Positions 1 to 10,979 of a DNA stretch of 64,000 nt are shown here, piece after piece; within the stretch, counting starts at the first letter, position 1, and every line of letters begins with the position of its first letter. Source of the DNA: Prorocentrum cordatum (taxonomy: Eukaryota; Sar; Dinophyceae; Prorocentrales; Prorocentraceae). The stretch covers positions 898,002 to 962,001 of the forward strand of contig CAUYUJ010012780.1 in the NCBI GenBank assembly GCA_963575745.1, read 5' to 3'. Under the pieces are notes generated by a model, which was given only the letters and a program-made list of their open reading frames with translations, was not told the origin of the DNA and did not search any database. A program made the position numbers and the translations under genes.

Positions 1-1330
1 TTCGAGTGGGCATGCTCAGCGCCATGCCTCGAGCTCCCCGCACCAAGAAACATCGCCCTGGTTCCCTCCTGTCTGTTCCCTCTTCCTTCCTTTCCCAAGT
101 ATCCTACTGTTGCGAATTATGTCTGGTGCCACTTCGACCTTCCTGTACCACCCAGTCGGAATAAGTAGGCGGAAACATGAAGTATGAAGGCGGATCAAAT
201 ATTTTGGAGTCGGGCCGGTTCGAATAATAACACATACTGCTAACCACATCGATCCTTGAAGTAAGAAGACGCTTGAGCTAGATTGGGATCTGGATCCCCC
301 CAAAATACTTACTTCCAATGAACAGCGTGTGCGCATGCCCTTACCCTTCAGGCGCGCAAAGGAGGCGTTGCGCTGCGGACGCCTCGACGACAAGGAGGGA
401 GGGGCAGACGAGCGGGAAGACGTCATGAGGACATCGTAATGGGGGAACGGCCGTGGGCAGGAGTCGGTCAATGCGCGGGCACTGGTCCGCGGAATCAGGC
501 GCATCCGCATGTTCGTTGTTTCCGCCACCAGCGCGGAGTGAACTCTGGTCACTGCTGATCCTGGAGACAGACTGCCTAAACGCTCGTGAAGTGGGCTCTA
601 GGCCACAAACGCACGGGCTGCATCGCGCGCTCCTGGGGCGTAGCGCGTGGTTTTCCCCCAGGCCCTGGACGCGTTGCTCGGGATTGAACCTGCATCTGGT
701 TACCCCGGGAGGCTGCTGGAGGCCTCTTGGGCGATCTGTGAGGCTCTGGAGGCTCGAAGTTGTTCGGTTCGTATGAGTCCACCGTTGTCGCTCTTTCGGG
801 ATGGGATAGCTTAAGAGGGTGAGAAGAGAGGGACCGAGAGAGACAGAGAAGGTTAATGGTGGAGAGGATGAAGAGGAGGGAAATAAGTACGAACACTCCG
901 CTGGAACACAAAGGTACTCCACCATCCCCCTGCCTCGAGAAAGGAGGGATGATGAGGGAATCACCGAGGCGGGGAGGAGGATGGAGGAGGCAGGAGGGGG
1001 ACTGTACGAGATCGATTGCAAGAGGCAATAACCAGGAAGCGGGAGAGAGGAGGAAGCTACGCACGCGGAGTGTGGAGTAGGGTCGGTCGGATGAGGAAGA
1101 AGCCAGAGGCAAGATGGGCATGGAGGAGGAGGAGGGCGCACGAACGAGAGGCGATGCAAGTGAGCGAGAAAAGAATTTGAGGGGTGGGAGGCCCGAGGAA
1201 GAGAAAAGACAAGGAAGATGAGTAGGAGGAGTGGGAGGGGGAGGAGGAGAGAGGAGGAGGGTGAGCGAGGGGGAGTGCTTGCACACCTGCGTCTTCGGTT
1301 TGAAGCGTGCAAAAAGTAGCTTGTAGTCTC
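1..1330. other. No recognisable gene; purine-rich tract
   Basis: I see no conserved protein motif in any frame. From about 800 to 1290 the plus strand is strongly purine-rich (GAGGAGG, AGAGAGAG), which makes long low-complexity reading frames rich in Ser/Pro/Leu on the minus strand. These are composition artefacts. Confidence 0.5.
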
Positions 1331-1334
1331 TACG

Positions 1335-1690
1335 GGGCCGCCTGAGACCTCTGGAATGCCTGTTCGGGTCTCGGGGGGCCTCTGGGCAGCCTCTTGAAGC
1401 AGTGCTGAGCCCTCTTGGGGCGCCTTTCAGGGAATCTGTTCGACCTCTCTTGGGCCTCTGGGCCCTCTTGGGGAGTCCTTTGGTGCCTGCTGGCGGTCTG
1501 CGGGGTCCTCATGGGGCGGAGCCCTCGACATGTCGGTTCGAATTCCCCCCTGGGGCCCTCTTGGGGCCGTCTTGGGCGGTCCTGGGTACTTCTTGGGACA
1601 TCTTGGGGCCCTCTTGGAGACCTCTTGGAACAGCTTGGGGCTGTCTTGGGAGCCTCTTGGGCCGTGTTGGACGCTGTGAAAAATAAAACA
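1335..1690 (+). repeat. Phased TTGGG array 1, with box M2 and the start of box M1
   Basis: Units of 10 or 11 bp starting CTTGG. Consecutive units from about 1566 measure 11, 11, 10, 10, 11, 11, 10, 11, 11 and 10 bp, a mean of 10.6. Box M2 lies at about 1515-1555 (GGTTCGAATTCC at its core). The array stops at 1672-1690 in an A-rich sequence (GTGAAAAATAAAAC) that matches the start of box M1. Plus orientation. Confidence 0.8.
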
Positions 1691-1699
1691 TATCCCACC

Positions 1700-2400
1700 A
1701 GCCCTTCGGGCACAGGTGGTCTAACGAGTTCTCCCTTTCCTCGTCAAGAAACCCTCTCCCCTTCGGGGAGGGGTATACCCTCCCCCTCCGCTCCAAGAGG
1801 GCGTCCGATGCTCCAAGATGACCTCCAAAATGGCTCAAGAATGCCGACGATGGTTCGAGATAGCTTCCGACATTCCTCCAAGAGGCCCGACGAGGGCCCC
1901 ATGACGGCCCAATGGGCGCCCAAGACGGCCCAAAAGGGGCCTCAAAACTGCCCCCGAGAGGCACCAAAGACCCGACATACCGTGCACAACCGTGCTACAC
2001 GACATACCGTGCTATACAATGCAATGCAATGCAATACTATGCAAGGTTATGAGCTGCTAGGCTAAAATAGACAGGACGACAGTAAGAGCAACAACGGGGT
2101 GTGATATTTGCATTAGTTATGTTTCCTGTTGCGCAGAGCAGTACGGTGCTGTTCGATCAATTTGTGCATTGGACTGCCAGAGTACGCCACGATGTGTCAT
2201 GAGATGCAGTGCCATGCTAGGCAATGTTCCGTCGTGCCGTGCAGTGCTGGGCTCAGCTAGACACTGGAATGGAATGCAATGCCTCGGCATGCTGAACCAT
2301 CCTGTGATATGCACTGACACGGTTAGCTCTGTCGTGCTGTGCCGTGCCATGTCGTGTCCAGCAACGCTGCGATGCCACGATAGGCTAGGCGGTCCTTTGC
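1700..2400. other. Array fragment in reverse orientation and GTGCC/ATGCA-rich DNA
   Basis: At 1830-1975 there is a short minus-orientation piece of the phased array (CCAAGAGGCCC, CCCAAGACGGCCC). 1976-2400 is a degenerate low-complexity region rich in CCGTGC, ATGCAATGCA and CCATG words. No coding signal is seen. Confidence 0.5.
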
Positions 2401-2965
2401 TATGCACCGGTATGGTTTGGAGGCCTCTTAGGGGCCGTTTGGGGTGCTCGTCGGGGCCTCCTTTTGGGCCTCGTGGGGCCTCTAGGGGGCCTCTTAAGGG
2501 CCTCTTGGGGTCTGTTGGGGGCCTCTTGGGGCGGAAGGCTCGAATTGTCGGTTCGTGTTCCCCCTCTTGGGCCCCTCTTGGGGCCGTCTAGGGGCCCTCT
2601 TGGGCGATCTTGGGCGCCTCGTGGGCCGTCTTGGGGCGCTCTTTGGCCGTTTTGGGCCTCTCTTGCGCCGTCGTGGCGCCCTCTTTGAGTGCCTCTTGGG
2701 CCGTGTTGAGCTGATTTCTGGGGCCTCGTGGGCTGTCTTGAACCGTCGGAAGCACCTTCAGAACCATCGAAATGACATACTTGTTTCGCCTCCTGAGTGC
2801 CTCGTGGGAATCCTTTTGAGAGCACCTTGGCCGTCTTGAAGCCCTGTCTTCAAGCCATGTTGGACCAATTTTGAAACGCTCTTGTGCGGTCTTGGGCTCT
2901 CTTGGAGCGCTCTTGGGCCATCTTTGCGCCCTGTTGGACGTCTTTCGGCCGCCTTTGACGTTTTT
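2400..2965 (+). repeat. Phased TTGGG array 2 with boxes M2 and M1
   Basis: Plus-orientation 10/11-bp units. Box M2 is at about 2527-2572 (GGGGCGGAAGGCTCGAATT then GGTTCGTG). Box M1 is at about 2745-2800 (CGTCGGAAGC, CATCGAAATGACA), about 215 bp downstream of M2. The array continues past M1. Confidence 0.8.
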
Positions 2966-3039
2966 TGACGCCGCCCGCTGGGCCCGAAAGGGCAGGAAGA
3001 TAAATCAGTGCACTTTGGGGGACATGGGACCCCCTACCC

Positions 3040-3040
<1 letters not shown>

Positions 3041-3078
<38 letters not shown>

Positions 3079-3101
3079 CACACATATATATATGTATACA
3101 T

Positions 3102-3141
<40 letters not shown>

Positions 3142-3143
3142 CG
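3041..3143. repeat. (TA)n/(CA)n microsatellite
   Basis: Long alternating TA runs with interspersed ACACAC. It is preceded by a CCCCCTACCCATT motif. This is one of at least six (TA)n tracts that abut repeat-element ends in this window. Confidence 0.95.
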
Positions 3144-3317
3144 GAGGTGAGGGGGTGAGATCGAAGTGGAACGGAGAGCCCCCCCACCGGGAAATCGATT
3201 TCGGTTTCGTGTTCGTGCGTGCCGTGCGGGCGAGGCGAAGCTGCGTGGGCGGGCGAGAGAAAGTCTCCTGTAGCTGAGGCGCGGCCGGACCAAATGTCTC
3301 CCTTCCGGTGCGCCCGC

Positions 3318-4370
3318 TGGTGATGATGATGATGATGACGATGATGGTGTCCTGGTGATGATGATGATGATGATGATGATAATAATGATGATGATGATAA
3401 TGATGATGATGATGATGAGATGACGATGATGTTGATGTTCTGCCCGTTGTTGTTGATGATGATGTTGGTAATGCTGATGCTGCTAATGATGATTATGGTA
3501 TCCCGATGATGATGATGATTATGACGGTGGTGATGATGATGGTCATGGTGATGGTGTACCGATGATGATATTGATGATGATGTTGGTGATGATGATGCTG
3601 CTGATGATGATGGTGTCCCGATGATGTTGATGATGCTGTTGATGATGATGATGATGATAATGATGATAATGAGCTGATGATGATGATGGTGTCCCGATGT
3701 TGTTGATGATGTTGACGATGACAACGATGGTGTCCATGATGGTGTCCCGATGATGATGATGATGCTGATGGTGATGATGACGATGGCTGTGTCCTGCTGG
3801 TGATGTTGATGATGTTGCTGATGATGATGAGATGACGATGATGTTGATGTGTCTGCCCGTTGTTGTTGATGATGATGTTGGTAATGCTGATGCTGCTGAT
3901 GATGATTATGGTATCCCGATGATGATGATTATGACGGTGGTGATGATGGTGATGGTGATGGTGTACCGATGATGATATTGATGATGATGTTGGTGACGAT
4001 GATGCTGCTGATGATGATGGTGTCCCGATGATGTTGATGATGCTGTTGATTATGATGATGATGATTAAATGATGATGATGGTGTCCCGATGTTGTTGATG
4101 ATGTTGACGATGACAATGATGGTGACCATGATGGTGTCCCGATGATGATGATGATGATGCTGACGGTGATGATGACGAAGGCTGTGTGCCGATGATGATG
4201 ATGATGATGATGATGTTGCTGACTATGATGAGATGATGATGATGATGATGATGGCCTGATGATGATGGCGTTGATGATGATGACGATGATGATGATGATG
4301 ACGACAGTGTCCCGATGACGATGAAAATGATGGTGTTGGTGATGATGATGATGATGATGACGTTGAATGT
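3318..4370. repeat. (GAT)n microsatellite with a roughly 410-bp internal duplication
   Basis: GAT/TGATGA repeats interrupted by a recurring GGTGTCCCGATGATG word. The blocks at about 3415-3735 and 3828-4140 share the same ordered interruptions (TGTTGATGTTCTGCCCGTTG, GGTGTACCGATGATGATATT, CCCGATGTTGTTGATGATG), so a block of about 410 bp was duplicated in tandem. His/Ser/Ile-rich frames across it are artefacts. Confidence 0.9.
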
Positions 4371-4565
4371 TAGATCGATTGTGATATCGGTAGTGAGATC
4401 GATAGTGAGACCGAATGTGAGATCGATTGTGAGATCGATAATCAGATCAATTGTGAGACCGAGCGAATGAGATATATCGAGTGAGATCGATTGTGAGATC
4501 GATCGAGTGAGATCGATCGAGCGAGACCGATAGTGAGATGGATAGTGAGACCGATCGAGTGAGAC
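4370..4565. repeat. GAGATCGAT minisatellite
   Basis: Degenerate tandem units such as GTGAGATCGATAGTGAGACC, about 10-20 bp long and rich in GATC. Confidence 0.85.
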
Positions 4566-4649
4566 GCTGCATCCTCCCCCCCCCCCCGAACCTCCTTATC
4601 ACCCGAAGGGTGGTCGTATAGGTATATATATGATGCCGGAGAAAAAAAC

Positions 4650-5005
4650 AACCACTAGCTTTTTGAGGCTATACGGCAATGGGGCTATAGGACCATGGGG
4701 GTATAGGTTTCTAGGGCTAGGGCGATTGGGCTATAGGGCTATAGGGCTTTAGAGCTATAGGGCAATGGGCCGATATGGCTACAGGGCTATAGGGTTATAG
4801 GGCTATAGGTCTATGGGGCTATAGGGCTGTAAGGCTATAGGGCTATGGAGGTATAGGGCTATGGGGCTGTAAGGCTATTAGGGCTATAAGGCTATAGGGC
4901 TTTTGGGCTTCAGGGCTATAGGGCTATTAGGGCTATAGGGCTACAGGGCTATAGGGCTACTATGGGGCTATTAGGCAATAAGGCTATAAAACTATGGGCG
5001 ATAGG
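4650..5005. repeat. GGGCTATA minisatellite, copy 1
   Basis: Tandem 8-9 bp units GGGCTATA(G) with drift (GGGCTGTAAG, GGGCTATTA). It forms the first part of a composite element whose second copy begins at 6590. Confidence 0.9.
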
Positions 5006-5181
5006 GCTACCAAACACCTGGTGCACCTGGGCAACCGGGCACCCTGGCACCCGGGCGTGCCGCCTAAATCGGCGCCAAACCTCACCTAACCATATGAATC
5101 CGCTAGGACCCCTACAAAGGCAAGCTCTGATAGGGGATTGAATCCGCTAGGACCCCTACAGAGGCAAGCTCTGATTGGGGA
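5005..5181 (+). repeat. Composite element end, copy 1 (GGGCACCC plus tandem 44-bp tail)
   Basis: Short GGGCACCC-type repeats are followed by an AATCGGCGCCAAACCTCACC segment and then a 44-bp unit present twice in tandem (AATCCGCTAGGACCCCTACA ... GGCAAGCTCTGAT, at about 5096-5181). The same tail ends copy 2 near 7040. Confidence 0.85.
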
Positions 5182-5249
5182 GTATATACACACATGTAAC
5201 ATAACGACATACCTAATGTGTGCCTTTTATGAACATAACCTAGCAGCGC

Positions 5250-5635
5250 TGTGTGAGCGTGTGTGTGTGTGGTGTGTGTGGTGTGTGTGTGTGTGCGTGT
5301 GTGTGTGGGTGTGTGTGTGTGTGCGTGCGTGTGCGTGTGTGTGTGTGTGCGTGTGCGTGTGCGTGTGTGCGTGCGTGCGCCGACGCAAGAACATGTGTGT
5401 GCGTGTGTGCGTGTATGTGTGTGTGTGCTACTCCGCCTCGTCGCCGCGTGAGTGTGTGTGTGTGTGTACTACTCCGCCTCGTCGCCGCGCGCGAGGCCGC
5501 TACCACCAAAAAGTGCTCGCGCGTGTGTGTGTGTATGTGTGCGCGTGTGTGTGTGTGTGAGCTTGTGTGTGCGTGCGTGCGTGCGTGCGCGTGTGTGTGT
5601 GCGTGTGCGTGTGCGTGTGCGTGTGCGTGTGTGTG
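5250..5635. repeat. (GT)n microsatellite with two CTACTCCGCC inserts
   Basis: GTGTGTGCGTG repeats. The word CTACTCCGCCTCGTCGCCGC occurs twice (about 5429 and 5468). It runs into the assembly gap. Confidence 0.95.
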
Positions 5636-5735
5636 NNNNNNNNNNNNNNNNNNNNNNNNNNNNNNNNNNNNNNNNNNNNNNNNNNNNNNNNNNNNNNNNN
5701 NNNNNNNNNNNNNNNNNNNNNNNNNNNNNNNNNNN
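5636..5735. other. Assembly gap (100 N)
   Basis: Exactly 100 Ns between a (GT)n tract and a (CCT)n tract, a typical fixed-length scaffolding gap. True distance and continuity are unknown. Confidence 1.
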
Positions 5736-6520
5736 TCCTCCTCCTTTCCTTCTGTTCCGCTTCCCCCTCATCCTGCTTCTCCTGCCCTTGTTCCTGGTCT
5801 ACTCGCCATCGTCCCCCACCTTCTTCTCAACCTCCGCCTATTTTTCCTCCCCACCTCCTCCTCTTCCTCATCCTCCTTCCGCCTACTTCTCATCGTCCTC
5901 CTTCTCTTCCTCCTCCCCGTTCCTATACCTCCTGCTTAACCTCCTCCTCCTCCTCCTCTTGTCCTCCTCCTCCTCCTAGACCTCATGTATAGCCCTCCGA
6001 GTCCTCCTCCTGTCCCTGTTCCTGATCCTCCCCCTCCTCCTCCACCTCCCCTCCCCCCGCCTCCTCCTCCTCTTCCTCCTCTCTCCCTCTCCTCCTCCTC
6101 CTCCTCCTCTTCCTCCTCCTCCTCCTCTCCTCTTCCTCCTCCTCCTCCTCCTCCTCCTCCTCCTCCTCCTGGTCCTCCTCCTGGTCCTCCTCCTGGTCCT
6201 CCTCCTGGTCCTCCTCCTGGTCCTCCTCCTGGTCCTTCTCCTGGCCCTCCTCCTCTTCTCCCTCCTCATCCTCCTCCTCCTCATCCCCCTCCTCCTCGAG
6301 AGTCTGGCCAGAATGCGCTCTGCAAAATCGCCGGAACTCCAGGGCGACGCGGCGGAGCAGAGCGCAGAGCATCGGCGGCCCCTCCTCCTGCACCTCCTCC
6401 GCCTACTCGTCATCCTCCTCCTCCCGCCTCCTCCTCCTCCTCCTCCTCCTCCTCCTCCTCCTCCTCCTTGTCATCGTCCTCCTCCTCCTCCTCCTTCTGC
6501 TCCTCCTCCTCTTACGATTC
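5736..6520. repeat. (CCT)n / (CCTCCTGGT)n tract
   Basis: CCT repeats, with a regular 12-bp block (CCTCCTCCTGGT) repeated about six times at 6165-6240. A non-repeat island of about 90 bp lies at 6298-6385. Pro/Ser or Arg/Glu frames here are artefacts. Confidence 0.95.
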
Positions 6521-6589
6521 GCATCAATAGCATTAGTATTATCAGTATTAATATTAATATTGTGATACCAGAGAAAAACCCAATCATGA

Positions 6590-7045
6590 TCTTTCTAGGG
6601 CTGTAGGGCTATAGGGTTATACAGGGCTATATGGGCTCTTGGGCGCTATATGGGCTATATGACTATATGGGTTATAGGGCTGCAGGGCTATGGGGCGATA
6701 GGGATATAGGACCATAAGGCTATAGGGCTACAGGGCACCGGGCACCCGGGCACCCGGCACTCGGCACCCGGGCACCCACCCGGGCACCCGTCACCCGGGC
6801 ACCCGGGCACCCGGGCATCCGGGCATCCGGGCCCGGCCACCGAATCGGCGGCGAACCCGGGCACCCGGGCACCCGGGCACCCGGGCACCCGGGCCCGGCC
6901 ACCGAATCGGCGGCGAACCCGGGCACCCGGGCACCCGGGCACCCGGGCACCCGAGCCCGGCCATCGAATCGGCGGCAAATCTCACCTACCCTTAAATCCG
7001 ATAGGACCCCTACAGAGGCAAGCTCTGATTGGGGAATCAATAGTA
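6590..7045 (+). repeat. Composite element copy 2 (GGGCTATA, GGGCACCC, 3' tail)
   Basis: A GGGCTATA-type block (6590-6725) is followed by (CCCGGGCA)n in two higher-order units of about 62 bp, each ending CGAATCGGCGGCGAACC. The tail is ATCCGATAGGACCCCTACAG ... GGCAAGCTCTGATTGGGGA at 6995-7038. Segment order matches copy 1 at 4650-5181. Confidence 0.88.
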
Positions 7046-7985
7046 GTTAGTGGCATTGGTATTACCACTACTATTTAAGTATCATGAGTAGTAACCTTTA
7101 GTGTTTGTATAATTGGTACGATCATTCATGATTAATATTGTCATCATTAAGATTGTTAGTTTTGTTGTTCATATTATACGTATTACTACGACTTCTCTTA
7201 CTATTACTATTCTTTCTATTCGTAGAATTAGTATCATTTATTATTCATGATTATTACTACTAATAATGTTCTTATCATGATTGAGCTTGTTATTAGTATG
7301 ATCCGTATTATCATCATTGCTATTCCTCCTCCTCCTCCTCCTCCTCCTCCTCCTCCTCCTCCACGTCCTCCTCATTATGTGCTCCCTGCGCCTACTCAAC
7401 ATCCTCGATCAACTCGTTATCATCCTTCTCCACTGCCTCCTCTTCTTCTTCCTCCACCTCCTCCTCCTCCTCCTCATCCCCCTCCTCCTTCCTCGTCTTC
7501 CTCCTCATTAACCTCCTCCTCCTCCTCCCCCCCGCCTACTTCTCCTCCTCCCCCTCCTCCTCCTCCTCCTCCTCCTCCTCCTCCTCCTCCTCCTCCTCCT
7601 CCTCCTCCCCCTCTGCGCCCTCCCTCTCCCTCCTCCTCCCTCCTCCTTCCTCCTCCGCCTTCTCCTCCGCCTTCTCCTCCTCATCCTCGACCTCGCCTTC
7701 CAAGTCTCCTCCTCCTCCTCCTCCTCCTCCTCCTCCTCCTCCTCCATGGCCTCCTCTGGTCCCCTCTCCTCCGCTCTAATTATGATCCTCCTCCAACGCG
7801 TTCTACCATAATCTTGCCGGAACGCGCTTTGCAGAATAACCAAGCCTATTCCGCTTGCCACCCTCCTCGTTCTGATCAACCCAACCTCCTTCGGGTCCAG
7901 GCATCCTCCCTCTCGTCCTCCCTCTGCTACGCGTCACATCCTCCCCCTAATCTTCCGCCTCCTCCTCCTCCTCCTTGTCCTGCCG
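7046..7985. other. AT-rich ATT/ATC tract, then (CCT)n
   Basis: 7046-7320 is unusually AT-rich for this window (TATTACTACTAATAATG words). 7320-7780 is (CCT)n. 7790-7985 is non-repeat and has no protein similarity I can recognise. Confidence 0.7.
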
Positions 7986-7999
7986 CCCCCTTCCATGCA

Positions 8000-8620
8000 G
8001 AGCGTCTCTGGAGCGTCTTTGAGGCCTGTTAGGGGCCGCTTGGAGTGCTTTTGGAGCCGTGTTGGGCGCCTCTCGGCGGCCGTTTTGGAGCCATCGTGGG
8101 GCCTCTCGCGGGACTCTTGGGTCCTGGGAGCCTCTTGGGGCGGAAGCCTCGAATTTCGGTCCGTGCCCCCCCCCTCCCGTCGGGGGCCTCTCTTGGGACC
8201 GTCCTCGGGTCCTCTTGGGCCGTCTTGGGCCCTTCTTGGGCCGCCTTGGGGCCCTCTTGGGCTGGCGTGTTGGGGCCCTCTTGGGCCGTCTTGGGAGCCT
8301 CTTGGGCCGCCTTGGGGCGGTCTCGGGGGCCTCTCGGACCGTTTCGGAGCGTCGGAGACTTGAACGAGCGAAAAACCAAAAAACGTTGAAGAACCAACTG
8401 GACATCGATGTTTGATTTCCTGTTGAAGCCCTCTTGGGGACGGTCTTTGGGAGCTTTTTGAGCCGTTTGGAGGTCATCTCTAGCATTTTGAATGCATCGA
8501 TTGACGTTTCTGGGGCCCTCTTGAGCGTCCTTGCGCCCTCTTGGGGCGGCCCTTTCCACCCGTTCAGGGGCCGACTTGGACCGTCACAAGGGGGTCTTGG
8601 AAGCAGTCCGGGGCCCCGGT
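8000..8620 (+). repeat. Phased TTGGG array 3 with boxes M2 and M1
   Basis: Plus-orientation array. Box M2 is at about 8137-8180 (GGGGCGGAAGCCTCGAATTT, GGTCCGTG). Box M1 is at about 8346-8410 (GCGTCGGAGACTTGAACGAG, AAAACGTTGAAGAACC), about 210 bp later. The array resumes, then ends in the shared boundary motif. Confidence 0.82.
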
Positions 8621-8680
8621 CCTCCCATGGAGGGTCGAGGCAGCTGTGTTCGGGCCCCGGGCCTGTCCCCAGGGATGTGT
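8621..8680 (+). repeat. Array boundary motif running into microsatellite
   Basis: CCCATGGAGGGTCGAGGCAG, then CGGGCCCCGGGCCTG and CCCCAGGGATGTGTATATAT. The same string, with the same downstream switch to short tandem repeats, occurs at 38450-38535 and 49535-49590. Shorter versions occur at about 38373, 48340 and 48418. Confidence 0.8.
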
Positions 8681-8734
8681 ATATATATATACATATATGT
8701 GCACACATACGTGTTTTGTTCTGTCTCTATACAT

Positions 8735-8779
8735 ATGTCTGTCTGTCTGTCTGTCTGTCTGCCTGCCTGCCTGCCTGCC

Positions 8780-8834
<55 letters not shown>

Positions 8835-9140
8835 GTGCATGTATGTGTGTTTGCTTAGTTGTTTGCATGTATGTATGTATGTATGTATGTATGCATGCAT
8901 GCATGCATGCATGCATGCATGCATGCATGCATGTATGTATGTATGTATGCATGCATGCATGCATGCATGGATGTATGTGTGTATGTATGTATGTATGTAT
9001 GTATGTATGTATGTATGTATGTATGTATGTATGTATGTATGTATGTATGTATGTATGTATGTATGTATGTATGTATGTATGCGGGTAGGCAGGTAGGTAG
9101 GTAGGTGGGTAGGTAGGTAGGTAGGTAGGTAGATAAGTAA
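8735..9140. repeat. Tetranucleotide block: (GTCT)n, (GCCT)n, (GTAT)n, (GCAT)n, (GTAG)n
   Basis: Successive perfect tetranucleotide runs that differ by single substitutions, about 400 bp in all, ending in a GTACATGTACATGTACAT palindrome. Confidence 0.95.
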
Positions 9141-9189
9141 GTATGTGCGTGCACATATATATATATATGTATGTGTACATGTACATGTA

Positions 9190-10299
9190 CATAAACATAT
9201 ACTGCTGGTGTCAAGGATGGCCCTTGTAAAGCACGGTGATTGCGCACTGTGTGCCCTCTGCGGAACCTCGGCGCCAGCGCCTCCCGAGCTGGCCGAGAGC
9301 GGCAGCAGGCGGCGCGAGCTGGACTGCAGCGGCGCGGAGCTCGCGGTGCGCGCAGGGGCGAGGGCTGGCGCCGGGGCTGCGCGGCCAAGCCTCTTGCGCG
9401 TCGCGACGTTCTGCCGCGCCAGGCCCAGGGGTCCCTGATCGAGCATCTGCAGCTGCGTGGAGAACCCGCCCTGCTTGCCAGGGGGGGGAGCAAAGGTCCA
9501 TGCAGGGGGACGTGCCCTGGACTTGGGCTCCGTCATTGACAACGAGCGGGCCCCCGATCAAGCACTGAATTCTGGGTTGTCTGAGAAAATATCAAAACAA
9601 CGATTGGATGGGGCGTGAAAAAAAGGGAGGTGCCCCAGAGGGGATGTGAGGAACATGTAGGATTGGGTGTAGACTGCACCGAGAACGAGGCGCTGTCCAG
9701 GAAATGTCGGGGCAATTCGTTGCACTGGCTTGCTTGCATGGGCCCGATGGGCCTCCCGTAACCGATCGCGATGATTATTATGCATGCCATCGGCACTTTG
9801 GGCCGAACGCGGATGTCCCAATCTCCCAGGACGCCTCACTATTTCATTTTGGCTTCTAACCCTCCAGGAATGGGCTCGAAATGTAATTAACCCTTGCGAG
9901 TCGGGGATTTATCCATATCCACCGCCTGGGAACCGACGTCCTGGTGGCCCAGCTGGCGGTGGACATGGATCTATTCTGGCCCCCGAGGGCCTGAACATAT
10001 CCATATCCAACGCCTGTGGAGGTCCGCGAGGATCGACCCCCCAAGCGGTGGATCTGGATAAATCTCCGCCTCGGAACCCTGGCCCGGCAGGCTCAGGCCG
10101 GCCTGCACCGCCCGCTCGAAGTACGCCCTGCTCGCCGGCATGAAGCCGCTGTTCCGAGGAACGCCGGCCGAGACCACGGCGACTCTCCCCCCGGCCCGCC
10201 TCTCCGCTCAACATCTGTCCCCGGGCCTGGACCTCTCACGGGGTCCTCCCTGATGGACCTGTTTTCCACCACCCCCACCATAAGTTGGAGGGGGAAGGG
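9190..10299. other. GC-rich unique DNA; possible exon remnants only
   Basis: The minus frame 9542-9235 and the frames around 10090-10220 read like protein without low complexity. They have no domain I recognise, no DinoSL relic nearby and no clear splice borders. 9915-10070 holds two related copies of a TCCATATCCA-NCGCCTG word and a GGTGGATCTGGATAAATC inverse of it. I do not call a gene. Confidence 0.3.
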
Positions 10300-10385
10300 G
10301 TCCTCCCCCTCCTCCTCCTCCTCCTCCTCCTCCTCCTCCTCCTCCTCTCCTCCTCCTCCTCCTCCTCCTCCTCCTCCTCCTCCTC

Positions 10386-10416
<31 letters not shown>

Positions 10417-10445
10417 TCCTCCTCCCCCTCCTCCTGCTCCTCCTT
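10300..10445. repeat. (CCT)n microsatellite
   Basis: Near-perfect (CTC)n of about 130 bp. Poly-Ser/Pro/Gly frames across it are artefacts. The unique DNA from 10446 to 10745 is GC-rich and carries no recognisable gene. Confidence 0.95.
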
Positions 10446-10749
10446 CCCCCCTCCAACTGATGGTGGTGGTGGAAAGCGGGCCCATCATCGCTCCCTGTCC
10501 CGCCCTTCGCCGAGGGCCAAGCGGACCCCAGCGAGAGGCGCCGAGGAGCCCCGGCAGGAGGCCCGACCGGGGGACACGCGACGCCCGCGAGGGCCGCCGC
10601 AGCCTCGGCCGCCCCTCCTCCGAGCTGTCCGTCCTCGCCCCGCGCTCGGGCAGCTCGGCCCGGCGCACGGCGGGCTGGCGCTGGGCCGCCGACGGGACCT
10701 GCTCGAGCAGAGACCGACCGTCCCGGAATCCCTGCAAGCCTACCAGGAG

Positions 10750-10950
10750 CTGTTCTCAGAACAGAAGAATGTCCCGAGGGAGAGATCATGTTCTCAGAAC
10801 AGAATGCCGACGTATGAAAGCCAGACGGTCTCGGTCAGCAAAAACTATGTTCTCAGAGCATGACGCCGATGTCTCATGAAGCCAGACGTTTTCGGCCAGA
10901 AATGCTCTAAGAACATCTCTGGGAAAACCACAGAAGGTTCTCAGAACACT
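10750..10950. repeat. Cluster of five TGTTCT-N-AGAACA palindromes
   Basis: Imperfect 13-15 bp palindromes: CTGTTCTCAGAACAG (10750-10764), ATGTTCTCAGAACAG (10788-10802), ATGTTCTCAGAGCAT (10847-10861), ATGCTCTAAGAACAT (10902-10916) and GGTTCTCAGAACAC (10936-10949). The third and fourth sit in a 55-bp tandem unit with a shared GAAGCCAGACG word. Degenerate relatives cluster again at 60543-60690. Confidence 0.8.
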
Positions 10951-10979
10951 CCTGGGTTGGCCCGTAGGTAAGCCAGGAC

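Noticed and set aside
1534-1545. tRNA gene from the GGTTCGAATTCC word
   Set aside because: No acceptor stem, anticodon arm or A box can be drawn around it.
1835-1845. TGGCTCAAG, a piece of DinoSL
   Set aside because: Only nine bases match and it lies in CCAAGATGGCTCCAAGA array sequence, which often produces such words.
8531-9542. Long Cys/Met/Val or Tyr/Ile/His frames across the tetranucleotide block
   Set aside because: Pure (GTAT)n/(GCAT)n translation; a 4-bp period cycles through the frames without stops.
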